A DNA stretch of 64,000 nucleotides, taken from positions 5,028,618-5,092,617 of the forward strand of contig NC_052032.1 of assembly GCF_015832195.1 (NCBI RefSeq), written 5' to 3'. Position 1 is the first letter of the stretch, and the number at the start of each line of letters is the position of its first letter. Shown here piece by piece: positions 38,301-48,885 of this stretch. A program made the translations under genes and the position numbers. The notes below the pieces were generated by a model. That model ran no database searches. It was not told where the DNA came from and saw only the letters and a program-made list of their open reading frames with translations. The DNA comes from Motacilla alba alba. Its lineage: Eukaryota; Chordata; Aves; Passeriformes; Motacillidae.

Positions 38301-40630
38301 TCTCTGCCTGTGACAGTGACCCAGGTCCTTGCTGCTGCCTCCCCCTCGGGCTCCTCCTGCCTTTGCCAGGCTGCCACAAGGTCGTGCTGGGTGTTTGAGG
38401 GGGCTCTGTGTGAGCAGGGCACTGGGACAGCCCCTAAATCACCGGGGCCCTGCTCCCAGTGTGCTCAGCCTCAGCCACGGGGGCACATCCAGGAGCCCTC
38501 AGAGGGAATGATGCTCAGGAGGCTCCCTGGGATCACCCCAGAGATGCTTCACCTTTTCTAACCCTTTTAGCATCTCTGGAGGCACACGGCCTTTGATGTG
38601 GCTGCAGCTGTTGGGGTGTGGAGTCTCCTGCACAGCCCGGGACAGACAGGGATGGGGGACAGCAGGCAAGGCATTTGCTAATTCCAAGGAGTTTCTAACT
38701 CCAAGGAGTGTCACACCTCTCTCTGAAAAGCCTTCCTTCCAGCCAGCACCTTTGCCAGGGGGATGGGGTGCACCCATGTGGCCTGGGAGCAGCACAAATG
38801 CATTAAAAATGCAGAACACAGGGACTGAATCCCACAGCAGAGACAGGAGCTCCTCCAGGTCCTTCCTTGGAGAAAGGGGCACCTTGTGCAGCCCCACTTT
38901 ATGGGGGACAAATCCCCCTAAGAAAACCAGCCCCATCAGTGTCCCCTCCAGGAGGGGACCAGGAGCTCTCTCTGTGCCCCACTGCAGTAACCAGCTGTTG
39001 AGGTGGTTTGGTGTTAGCTTTCTACCTTCACTTTGTGTGGTTATTTCTGGCCAAGGGAAGATTGGGCCTTCAGTGGGTGTTTGGAATGTCAATAACTGTA
39101 ATTAAGCCTTTGTGGTTCTCTTGCAAACTCTGGAATCTATAATTTTCAGCAGAGTCCCCTCCTAGCATTGCTACAGGGAAAGGGGGTCTTTGTTGGGCTG
39201 AAAAATAGAAATAATTTTTTAAATCAAAGCTATAAAATAAAATGCTAATCAGTGGCATTTACAAATATTTAAATTTAATGTTATTTCCCCTTTAAAGAAG
39301 GAGGGAAATAGAAATCTTGGCATTTCTTGCTGTCTTTTAACTACTTTGGGGGAAGTTTTACCCAGAAGCTAGTTTGTTCCTGTTGTTTAATAATTGCATG
39401 TCAGGGAAAAAAAGTAAAAGCCAGCTGAGGATGAAAGGTGAGGGATACAGAGAAACTTTATTTCATGCACAAGGTCCCTTTGCTGGAGATGTGCTCAGGA
39501 CAGGGGAGTTTTCCTGCAGCTCCCAGAGCCGTGGCGTCAGGGGCAGGGATTCCTGGGCTCTCCTTGCTTTGCTGCTCACTGGGATGGGAATGGGACCATC
39601 ACCAAGGGTCTGGTTGCACTTTCTGGAGTTGGGGTGATGAATGCAGCTCCCAGAGAACGCCCTGGTTCAGAATTAACCCTTTCTGTACCTGCAGCTCTCT
39701 GCACGTCACCTGGGAGCTGGGGAAAGCTGCTTGGGGGGGGGGATGAATCAAGGGTTGCAGTAATGTTGCAAAGTGCTTTAGGATGTGATGAAAGGCACCT
39801 TAGGGACATCAAAGCGAGGGGTTTCTGTGATGCTGTTTGGGGTGTTGTTTTGAGGAAGGCAGAGGGGAGAGCCTGATACCCACATCAGTTAATGACTGTT
39901 GGCCTTTTAATAACGAGGGGGTCAGGTGCAAATACTGAACCTGCTCCCTGCCTGGGGCACAGCCACTGGCAAGAAAACCAACAGAACGTTGTTGCTTATT
40001 CAAAGCTTTGGAGATGGGAAATATAAATAGTGTCATTTATCCCATTCTGCTGATTAATGGGAGTTTTGCAGTGAGTTTGTGTGCTAAATGTGGGGTTTGA
40101 TGGGAAAAGAGCCAGAGCTGTTCAGGGAGGAGCATCTCAAGATACACTGAGCAGGAAAATGAGATTGAAAGTTGCTCTTTTTAAGCTAAACAAGAAACAG
40201 CTTAATCTTAGTTCATATATGAAGAAAAGTCACAGAAAAGCAACATAACTGCAGCAGGGCAGGTGTCCAGGCTGGCTCTGCAGGGAGATTACAGTGATAA
40301 AACACAAACTTTGTTTACCTGTGCTGAGTTTGCCAGTGGAAAGGTTTGCTGATGGCACAGAAATGAGAAGTTCTATGTGAAGAGGGATTTGACTGTTTTC
40401 TAAGAAACTGGAGAGTAAACAGCATTTTTCCCTTGGTTTTTGGAGTGTCAAACTATACCCTGAGCTAACTCTGGTTGGTGACAAGGTTCTTGTCACCCAG
40501 CAACCCCAGAGATTCTGGGAGGATGGGAAATGGGAATAAAAATGTCCTGATCTGGTCTGTACAAAGGCTCCTCTGCAGTGATGCCACTGGATGCTGCAAA
40601 TGAGGACTTGGCTACATTTCTGAAATATCT
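32353..40630. other. Gene-free spacer
   Basis: No supported gene is seen. The stretch includes a CpG pocket at 34805-34824 (listed separately), an A/T-rich tract at 35.65-35.72 kb and a 193-codon open frame at 37010-37591 that I do not accept as a gene. A 16-bp near-duplicate around CTAACTCCAAGGAGT occurs at about 38678-38709. C/G-rich segments at 37.6-38.5 kb have long frames on both strands without family resemblance. Confidence 0.5.
34803..34827. promoter_or_regulatory. CpG pocket in CpG-poor spacer (candidate regulatory element)
   Basis: ATCGATCGACAAACGCTGAG and the next few bases hold four CpGs in about 20 bp, whereas hundreds of surrounding bases hold almost none. TTGTACAAT follows at 34839. 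Local retention of CpG can mark an unmethylated or constrained element, but this is inference. Confidence 0.25.
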
Positions 40631-40693
40631 CAGAACACAGAGTCACAGAATGGTCTGGGGTTGGATCTTTAAGGATCACCTCCCTGCACCCCC
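40631..40693 (-). mobile_element. CR1 LINE fragment, very short
   Basis: AGAGTCACAGAATGGTCTGG, GGTTGGATCTTTAAGGATCA and CCTCCCTGCACCCCC form the reverse complement of a CR1 3' terminus. The fragment ends at a T-run, beyond which similarity is not convincing. Confidence 0.7.
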
Positions 40694-43274
40694 TTTTTTT
40701 TTTATCCTCAGTGACAGGTCCCACTGTGAAGCTGCTCTGATGGGCTCTGCACAGTACAATTGCTTTCAAATTACAATAATTTATTTTTTTAAATCCCAAA
40801 CTCTGAAAACAAATAAGGAAACAAAGCCCCCTTCCATGAAACCCTGATTCAATCACTTCATTTTATTTCCCTCTTCTTGGGGAGGGCAGGATTTATTTCA
40901 CCAGTGGGTATATAAATATTGACTTATTGACTTGATTTTTTTTTTTTTTTTTAAGGAACAGAGACACAACCAGGTCTCTTATTAGTTCTTACCCAAACAT
41001 CAGTAAATACAGCCTTTCTGCAGTGGGTCCTGTTTGGAGAGCTTTACCAAATACTATTGCTGTTGAAGTAGAGAGAGTGAGAGTGTGCAGATGTGGAGAA
41101 GTGTGTTTGCAGGAAGAAAAAAAAAAAGCCTATTAGCTTTGAAGCAGATTTGTATGCTCTGGGTTAACACTCTGAGTATGTCAGAAGAGACCTTCTCTGT
41201 GGAAATGGGCTGTGTTTCTGCTTTATGTGTTAACAATTTGAGTGAAGTATGAAGAAATCAAGCATTGTTCTGCTCTAAGTGGCACAGATTGCATTTCAGT
41301 CAGTGCAGATAAAGCACCAGGAACTGTCTGCTCTGCTCCAGGAGATGGATTTGAATTGCATGTTTAATCACCAGGGCTTTATTTTATTTTTTTTTTACAC
41401 AGGCCTTTACAGCCAGATAAACCCGAGCAGTCTCTAATGAACTGTGCATCTGGAGGATGGCAGGTTGTGCTGAATGTAAAACTGGTTGGGAAATAGATTT
41501 ACACTTGCTCCTGCATGGGGGGCTGCTGCCAACTGCACAGTGCAGTAACAGCAGCCACTGGCAGCGCTGGCTGCCTGAAGGTCTTAAACCTCTTTACACA
41601 TAAGATGATCTATATCACAAGCTTCACTTTAGAGACAGGAAAATAATGGCACAAAAGCAATGGTTTAAGTTGCTTCAGGTAACCCTGCAGGTCACTGGAG
41701 CAGTGAAAGCCAAACCTGAGCCCTGCTGGGATCTAGGTTAGTGCTGCTGCTTCAGGCAGGGCAGAGCTGCCTGGCCCAGCCCCGGGCACCCAGCACCAAA
41801 GAGCCTCCAAGGAAGGAAGAGACAGACCCCCCTCTGCAGCCTCAGCACTTCTCATCTCAGCAGCTGCTCTCAGAAACAGCTCAGCACCACGGCAAAAGGA
41901 AGGGGTGGTGTAGCAGTGCTGTGGCTTAGATTGGCTTCAGCAATTCCTTGATATGGCTGGGTCATATCTTAAAACTACTCTGATTACACAAACCAAATTG
42001 CAGTTGCTTTTTGGTGTTGATACCTCAGGATGTAACAGAGCACAGGCTTTTGCTCAATGTATCCACATGTGTTTGTGCAAGGGCTGCCTCATCCTCGTCA
42101 CTGCTGAAGGAACTCCTCTGTTGTCATTAGTGAGCCCAGTGCAGGGTGGAGCCTAAGAAATTCTCATCTCAAATCTGTCTAGTCTCACCCTTCCTTCACT
42201 TTGCCTGGACTTATCATTTCCACTTCAGCTTCTTCCTGCAGGTGTGATTTCCCCTTGCACGGTGAACTGCTCCCACAGGCCTGCCCAGCAGCAGGACACA
42301 GGGTTATCTTCACACAGCACTGGGAAACAAAGAATATATCTTGCTTAGACAGTAGAAAAACTACCTTTTGGATTTAAATATGATTACCCTAACATTTTGT
42401 TATGACCAACATTTGCTTTGATGTTTTCTAAGCTCTTTTTCCTCTCCCTTTCCCACTGAAACTACTCAGAATCTGACTCAGGCTTAGTTTCTGTCTTGCA
42501 CAAAACCTTTGTCCCAGGCACTTGTGCTGTAGCACACAAGGCCAAGATCTTGTACTGATTTCCATCTCCCTTTGAACTCTGCCTTGAGGCTGCCTGGGTG
42601 TGCTCATGAGCTCCAGCTGCCACCAGCACTGTTCTCACTCTTGGGCTTGTTCCCCATCCTCAGAGCAAACAGCATCCCTGCTCCAGAGGGCCCTGGAGTG
42701 ACTCCACAGCCTGTACCTTCCCCTGTTTGCTGCCTGCAGCTCCCAAATCCTTGTCCAGAGTGTTCAGAGCAGGTCAGGTTCATCTCTCCTGCATCAATTG
42801 TGTGTTGTGGGTGCAAGGCTGTGGCACAAGCACTGAACCACCTGCACCAGTGTCACTGGGATATCCAGAACTCTGGCAGACCACACTAGGGCTGGGCACT
42901 GCTGCCTAAAATCGTGAGGGTTGTGTGGCCTGCAGAATTCAGACTGAAACATGACACACTGGTGTGCGCTCCCTGCCATGGTAAATCGCTGTCATAGCAG
43001 CAGCAGCCACAGTGCAATTGTCCTTTTGTCCTTAACGTGCAGGGAATCAGTGAGATCAGCAGGCACTTTAATGTGCTGGTGTGATTCCTCTGCGGAGGGG
43101 GAAGGCACTCTCAGGGTGGTTCTGTTTCATGAAGAGCAGATAGGCTGTCTCTTTAGAGAGCTCATGTTACCTGCACTCATCCAGGACAGCTCTCAGCCAT
43201 CTCCATGAGCCCGTGGCATGAACAAGCTCCTCGGCACACTGATGGGAAAAGTGCTTGTGCTTGCTGATGCATTG
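40694..43274. other. Gene-free spacer with T-runs
   Basis: No gene is seen. A 17-T run lies at 40936-40952, and further T/A-runs are near 41115 and 41386. Short frames near 41741-42156 and 42572-42909 have no family resemblance. Confidence 0.55.
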
Positions 43275-43317
43275 CTGCATTTAACTAGCAAACCTGCATT
43301 TAACTAGCAAACCTGCA
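43275..43317 (+). repeat. 19-bp tandem repeat, two units
   Basis: The unit CTGCATTTAACTAGCAAAC starts at 43275 and again at 43294, and a partial third copy (CTGCA) follows. It is a small perfect tandem duplication in spacer DNA. Confidence 0.95.
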
Positions 43318-43359
43318 GACGGGGAGAGCTGCCCCTCCTGTGCAGCAGCCCAGAGGGTG

Positions 43360-43410
43360 CATGGTGAATTATTTTTCATGGTGAATTATTTTTCATGGTG
43401 AATTATTTTT
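43360..43410 (+). repeat. 17-bp tandem repeat, three units
   Basis: CATGGTGAATTATTTTT occurs at 43360, 43377 and 43394, and a decayed CATGGT follows at 43418. It lies only 43 bp from the 19-bp tandem, so two independent small expansions are clustered here. Confidence 0.95.
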
Positions 43411-44898
43411 TCCCCTCCATGGTAAAAGGGGGAAATGGGTCTTGGTATTCTTCTGTTCAAATGTAGGATCACCACACTGTGCCACAGGCAGCAGAACAGC
43501 CTGGGCTGGTGTTTGGACTGGAGAACACAGCTCCAAACTGGCTGCTGGTGTTGATTCTCTTGTGTTTTCCACCAGCACCAGTGACTGAATAGGTCCTAAA
43601 CCAGAGAGAGAGCACATGGACAAACAGGGAAATAAAGGGATGTTCACAAAACCAGGCAGTCTTTGCCTGATACCTTAAAGGCAGTCAGGATTTAGGAGCT
43701 GTAATATCTTCCTGTCAAAGCCTGGGGATGCATTACCCTGTCGGGGCTGACCTGTCAGCCCAACGCTGCTGCTGCCATCAGCTGAACAATCACTGCGCAG
43801 CCATCCTGCAGAACTGCAGCTCTCCAGATACCTAAATGGGAGGGTAGGACAGAGCTGTAATCAGCAGGCAGCCTTTCCATGGGAAGGGTGGGTTTGGCTG
43901 CATTGTGTTCCCTTTCATTCCGATGGAAAAGGGCTCCATGTAATGATTAACAGCCATCCCCACCTCTCGGCTGGCTGGGCAGCCCCGTGTGATACGGTGC
44001 GCTTGGAAAGCACAGAAAGATCAGTCTCTGCCAGACGTGGCATCCCCACAGCACCGGCCAGGAGACAAAAGCCTTTAGTGTTCCCAAAAAGAATTTAAAA
44101 CATTTTACATCAAAAGGCTGCAGAAGTTCAAACATGTTGCCGGCAGCTGGTGGCACAGGACAGGAATGGCTTTGTCAGGAAGGCTGTGGAGAGCGGGGAA
44201 TAACACTGAGCAGCAATTCTGTTACATGCATGATTTTCAAGCTTTCTGTACATCTCCTCTATAATTAATACCTTCCACAGTGCACTGAGGACAAGAAACA
44301 CAACCCACAGCAGCTTTTGGATCATGAATAGCTGTCAAACAGCAAACCCTAAAACCAGGGGTGCTGCATGTCCTGCCCCTCTGCAGAAACCTCCTGATCT
44401 TGCAGTGATGGCTGAGGCCAGAGAGACCAAATTAGGAGCATCATTGACCAGATCCCAGCTGGGCCAGCTTCTGCTTCCTTGAGAGCTTGACTCTGCCATG
44501 GATGGTGAGACTTCTCAGCAGGCAAATGAAGCTCTTCAGCAGGTTTCTGCTCATGGCCAGGTCCCTACAGGGTGGAGAAGACTTTAATCCAGGGCTTGAA
44601 CTAGTGCCAGTCATTTGAGTAGAGCTCATGGATGTGAAAAGCACCATGTTAAATGCAGGATCTGAACAGAAAACTCGTGTAGGGATTAGGAAATCCTGCA
44701 TAGGGAATTACACACCTGAGAGAGCACCGCAGCCAAGTATGGGGGAAAAAAGACCTAGAAACGGCTGCTTTGGCAGAAACACCTCAGTGCCAGCCCGGCA
44801 GGCAGGGATCAGCCCCAGCCGCGGGGCTCTGCCTGCCGAGGCTGCTGATGCTCGCAGCGCGGCTGCTGAGTCAGCAGCTGCTCGTTCCCGGGCACAGC
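43411..44898. other. Gene-free spacer before the 32-bp minisatellite
   Basis: No gene is seen. The plus-strand frame that starts at 44628 reads into the minisatellite and is explained by it. Confidence 0.55.
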
Positions 44899-45530
44899 CC
44901 GGCCCTGCTGTGCCCTGCCGGGTGCTGTGCCTGGGTACGGGCTGGGATCAGCCCTGCTGTGCCCGGGTACGGGCTGGGACCAGCCCTGCTGTGCCCGGGT
45001 ACGGGCTGGGATCAGCCCTGCTGTGCCTGGGTACGGGCTGGGATCAGCCCTGCTGTGCCCGGGTACGGGCTGGGACCAGCCCTGCTGTGCCCGGGTACGG
45101 GCTGGGATCAGCCCTGCTGTGCCCGGGTACGGGCTGGGACCAGCCCTGCTGTGCCTGGGTATGGGCTGGGATCAGCCCTGCTGTGCCCTGCCGGGTGCTG
45201 TGCCCGGGTACGGGCTGGGATCAGCCCTGCTGTGCCCGGGTACGGGCTGGGACCAGCCCTGCTGTGCCCGGGTACGGGCTGGGACCAGCCCTGCTGTGCC
45301 CGGGTACGGGCTGGGACCAGCCCTGCTGTGCCCGGGTACGGGCTGGGATCAGCCCTGCTGTGCTGTGTGCCGTGCTGGGATCAGCCCTGCTGTGCCCTGC
45401 CGGGTGCTGTGCCCGGGTACGGGCTGGGATCAGCCCTGCTGTGCCCGTGTGCGGGCTGGGATCAGCCCTGCTGTGCCCGGGTACGGGCTGGGATCAGCCC
45501 TGCTGTGCTGTGTGCCGTGCTGGGATCAGC
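44899..45530 (+). repeat. 32-bp G-rich minisatellite, about 20 units
   Basis: The consensus unit begins GTACGGGCTGGGATCAGCCC and finishes TGCTGTGCCCGG. Clean units start at 44935, 44967, 44999, 45031, 45063, 45095, 45127, 45159, 45208, 45240, 45272, 45304, 45336, 45417 and 45481, with degenerate units between. The main variation is GGATCAG versus GGACCAG. Three longer variants carry CTGCCGGGTGCTGTGCC, at about 44913, 45188 and 45398, which gives higher-order structure. Each unit supplies three GGG runs. No forward frame contains a stop, so all three frames stay open through the array. I read this as a repeat artefact rather than a gene. Confidence 0.97.
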
Positions 45531-46430
45531 CCCACTCCTGCGCTGGTGAATCCCCTGTCCCTGTCGGCTCCCAGGTGCGGCTCCAGCCCTGCTCCGTGTG
45601 ATGAGGAGCTGCAGAGCTCTCCCACCCGGGCTGGCACCATCACCCTGCTCCCCAGAGCCTGGCTCCCTTTTCCCGTGGCTCCAGCAGCTCTTAGCCAGGG
45701 TCCAAGTTTAGATATTCCTCCTCCAAGCTGGGTGTGGATCCCCAGCCCAGCAGGGAGTGAAAGGCTCTTTATCCCACCTTTCCTTCGCCTGTTTGTTTGA
45801 TCCCTCCCACAAGTTTTTCCGGTGCCGTGGTTTTCACTTCTGCCTGGTTATGCCACGGCTTTTAAACCTGAATGGAGTATTTATCTAAATATATCCAAAT
45901 ACATCCCTGTAATTCCTGCGAGTTCTGGGGGCAGTGAGTGATCCAGGACACTTTTTGGACTTGGGCAAAGGTGCAAATGACTGAAGTGTAATTCAGCTTG
46001 TCCTCCAGGCCAAGCCAAAGGGGGCTGGTAGGTCCAGGTCAGGCTGGGATTCCTCTGCCCCGTGGAGCCGGGCACTGTGTGTCACACAGGGCAGCTGTGA
46101 CAGCGCCTGCCGTGGCTCCCAGGTGCCTCCAGCTCGCTTTTCTGAGAGGAGCAAAGAGACAAAATTATATTAATGAGAGCCTTGATGCTTAACCGAGCTG
46201 CAGCTCTGAGGAGAGGTGGGTACTGGTTCTTCTGGCAAGTGGCTAAATAGGGGTGAATATTTAAGATGTTGTATTTATTCAGGCTGTAATGACATGCTGC
46301 ATTTTTCGAGAGAGTGTGTTTCATCAAAAGCAAGTGTTCTGTTCCCTGTTCCCCATGTTGTGTGGTGGTATTTCCTCCTCCCCTGTACTTTTTATTTTTT
46401 GGCTAATTAAACTATTCCATTCCAATTCCT

Positions 46431-46448
46431 TTTTCTCTTTTTTTTTCC

Positions 46449-46475
<27 letters not shown>
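46431..46475. repeat. Poly-T tract
   Basis: TTTTCTCTTTTTTTTTCC is followed by an uninterrupted run of 27 T ending at 46475. It may be the tail of an old minus-strand retrocopy, but I see no recognisable body beside it. Confidence 0.9.
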
Positions 46476-46479
<4 letters not shown>

Positions 46480-47191
46480 CTGTGCCATTTTACTTCAGTT
46501 TATTTAGTGTTTTAAAATGGCTTCTATTTAAATTTGGAAGGGAAGAAAAATAAATCTGCTAAATATATTTCTATTCAGATCATATGTTGTGGCTTTTCTC
46601 TTTTTGAAGAATGAGGTCTAATTTTTGAACCTGAATTCACTTGGCACAAGTCTTGGCTTCAGCAATGTTGGGTTTCCTTTTGTTTTAAAGTAATTCCCTT
46701 TTTCCTACTGCTGGGATACATTTATGTCTTCGTGCTAGCAAAGCTTTTAGGCATGTGTTTGGTTTGAAAATGTTCATCGGAGCAAATATGGGCAGAGGAT
46801 TTGAGGATGAGGCTGCCAGTGAGTTTTATGGTGGTCCTCGGTGAGATGCTGTGGACCTGAAGCATCATCAGTCTTTTCCCACTACCCATGCATTTATCCA
46901 CTTTGGATAAATCTTTGCAAAAAGATGCAGCACATCATTTTCCTTTCCTTTTTGTCCCTCTCTCTGAAAAGCCAGGCCTTGTTCCTCTCTGGGTAGGGTG
47001 GGGTTTGGTTTTGTTTGAGGGAAAATGAGTTTACTAAATATTTGCTGCATTCAGAAGAGAGAAAAGGTAGAAATAAGCAGGAGAATCTAAGGTGTATTCA
47101 ACAGCAGAGGGATTAACCCACAATTATGTGAAGTTGGAGGTTTTTTTAATTGATTAAAGCTTTATCTTAAACACTTCAGCATGGCTAGAAT

Positions 47192-47227
47192 ATGTTTCTC
47201 AGTGAGGAATGTGTGACTGAGAAACAT
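47192..47227. other. Perfect 12-bp inverted repeat with 12-nt loop
   Basis: The left arm ATGTTTCTCAGT (47192-47203) and right arm ACTGAGAAACAT (47216-47227) are exact reverse complements around a 12-nt spacer. A short CAGC/GCTG pairing recurs beyond an unpaired bulge. The stem is too short to call a microRNA precursor. Confidence 0.8.
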
Positions 47228-48122
47228 GGAAAGAACAGCTGGGGGAAAAAATAGCTAAGAAAAATAGAGATTTTATGGTGTTTCTGACAGGCTGTGTCAC
47301 TGCCTGTTGTCCCTAAAGTCACAGTCCTCAAAGCTGGACTGTTTGGGTCATCTGAGTTCCTGGGCTTTCAGAGGGGTTTGAGACACGTTTTTCTGTGAAT
47401 AGGAATTTCTTACAAGGACGTGTAACTTAGCTGCACTCTTCTGAGAAGGTTTTCTGGAGGACAGAGGAGCTGTGAGGCTGTTAGTTAACCCCACCCCCAA
47501 CACTGCTTGTTTCAAATTGTTTTGCTGTCTCTACTTAAAACTTCATCTGCTATATTGAGAAAGGAAGCAGAATGTAGATGCTTCAGAGCAAAGGTATGAA
47601 TAAAATCTCCTGCCTATAGAAACTGGGAGATGGAAAACCACAGCTCCAGCAAGCAAGCACAGCTAAACCAAAGATATGCATTAAGGGAGAGAAGCCCTTA
47701 GCATGCATGGTAGCAGAGGATGTCATACAGGACATCTGATTTATGGTGGAAACATCAACTTTTGGCCACGCTCTGAGGTCAGGTTTTTGAGTGAAGCCTG
47801 CATTGCTGAGTCAGGCCAGTGGGTCCTTGAATTTTCTGGTCTGAACGTGATGTAACGTCACTCCCCTCTAGCCTCACATTCAAGTACTTGGTGGGTCAAT
47901 GTGGGGTCCTGTTTGTGGCTGTGTATTCTTCATGGGGAGTGGGTAAGTTTAGTGCCCAGCTGTGAGGAGCTTCAGCCCTTCCCCACACCAGGGGATAATG
48001 CATTCAGACAGAGAACACCTTTGTGGAGGGAGTCCCTGGGGTGGCTCAGCCTTGATGGCAGAGCCACGCTGGGGTCTTGGGTCTGTGCTGGGTGCTCAGC
48101 ACCTCGCAGGACCTGTGTCCCT

Positions 48123-48260
48123 GTGCCCTGGGGGTCCTGTAGCCCCTGCAGCCCTGTCCTCTTACCCTGCAGCCCTGTCCCCTTACCCTGGGGGTCCTGT
48201 CCCTTTACCCTGGGGGTCCTGTAGCCCCTGCAGCCCTGTCCCCTTACCCTGCAGCTCTGT
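48123..48260 (+). repeat. C-rich minisatellite, about 21-bp units
   Basis: Irregular repeats of CCCTGCAGCCCTGTCCCCTT alternate with CCCTGGGGGTCCTGT. A longer composite reading CCTGGGGGTCCTGTAGCCCC then TGCAGCCCTGTC occurs twice. The array lies about 190 bp upstream of the TATA-like box at 48449. Confidence 0.85.
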
Positions 48261-48448
48261 CCCCTGCCCACGCAGCCCCTGACCCGCAGCGCTGCCCCCC
48301 CCGGCTGGTGGGGTGCCCGGGGTGCCCCCCTGCCCGCCGGCAGCGCTGATCCTGCCCCTCGGAGGCTGGATCTCTGCTCATTAGCTGCTGTTTGCTGAAA
48401 CCGGATACCTGGGGCACCCCCGCCAGCCCGGAGTCCCCGGGCTGCAGC

Positions 48449-48458
48449 TATTTAAAAG
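48449..48458 (+). promoter_or_regulatory. TATA-like box of a possible upstream promoter
   Basis: TATTTAAAAG is embedded in a CpG-containing, C-rich context (about 48.26-48.70 kb) and is followed by ACTTCCACCTCTTTCAC about 30 bp downstream, where transcription might start. A strong GTAAGT donor follows at 48886. These signs together suggest a promoter and first exon, but no acceptor partner is proven. Confidence 0.4.
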
Positions 48459-48479
48459 GACAAGGGCAGCCTCAGAACT

Positions 48480-48885
48480 TCCACCTCTTTCACATCCATG
48501 TCCCTCCCAGCGCCCGCTCCCCACCGCCCTTCTCTCCTGGCTGCCTGCAGCATCCATGACCCGCGAGTGCAGCACGAGGGGGACGTGCCCGCCCCGGGGA
48601 AGGATTATCTGCTGAATTTGGGGGGACCCCAGAGAGCCCCGGCTGGCCCCGGGCCCCTCACCCCGGCCGCCTCTGCCGGGCTCGCAGCACAGCAGACACC
48701 TTGAAGGGGAAGGAGGGAGGAAGGGGCTTTGTTTGAGTTTTCCTTTCTTCCTCCTTTTTTTTTAAATTTTTTTAAATTGTTATTATTTTTAAAGAAGCAG
48801 CAGTTTGCCGTGAGCTGCTGGGACAAATGACCCAGGGCCATGGGGTTGCGCGGAGATGCTGCTCAGGCTCTCAGCTCGCTGCAGA
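48480..48885 (+). other. Possible alternative or non-coding first exon
   Basis: The stretch runs from the expected start about 25-30 bp after TATTTAAAAG to a near-consensus donor (CTGCAGA then GTAAGT). It includes a 68-codon frame from 48498 to 48704 and ATGs at 48827, 48840 (good Kozak context) and 48856. The weak-context ATG at 48827 is in phase 2 with exon 2 of COL27A1, so splicing to exon 2 would keep the collagen frame with a different N-terminus. I favour the exon at 50239 as the main one because its peptide resembles the family. This one could also be a 5' UTR exon joined to the acceptor-like TGTTACAG at 49647-49654, or a separate transcript. Confidence 0.3.

Larger units (their letters stand above)
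45531..48122. other. Gene-free spacer upstream of the promoter region
   Basis: No exon is supported. A long T-rich tract lies at 46431-46475. A perfect 12-bp inverted repeat at 47192-47227 is listed separately. The rest is moderately A/T-rich with very few CpGs. Confidence 0.55.

Noticed and set aside
44628..45800. 390-codon plus-strand open frame, with 259- and 224-codon companions in the other frames
   Set aside because: It is produced by a 32-bp minisatellite without forward stops. All three frames give the same periodic peptide, and there is no splice or promoter support.
46431..46475. Poly-T tract as the tail of a processed pseudogene on the minus strand
   Set aside because: No recognisable gene body or target duplication lies beside it. 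The same holds for the poly-A tracts at 5304 and 16447.
48827..48885. ATG at 48827 as the main COL27A1 start
   Set aside because: It is in phase with exon 2 and has a good donor, but its start context is weak and its peptide does not resemble the family. The exon at 50239 has better context and an Arg/Ala/Gly-rich end as expected. It is kept only as a possible alternative.
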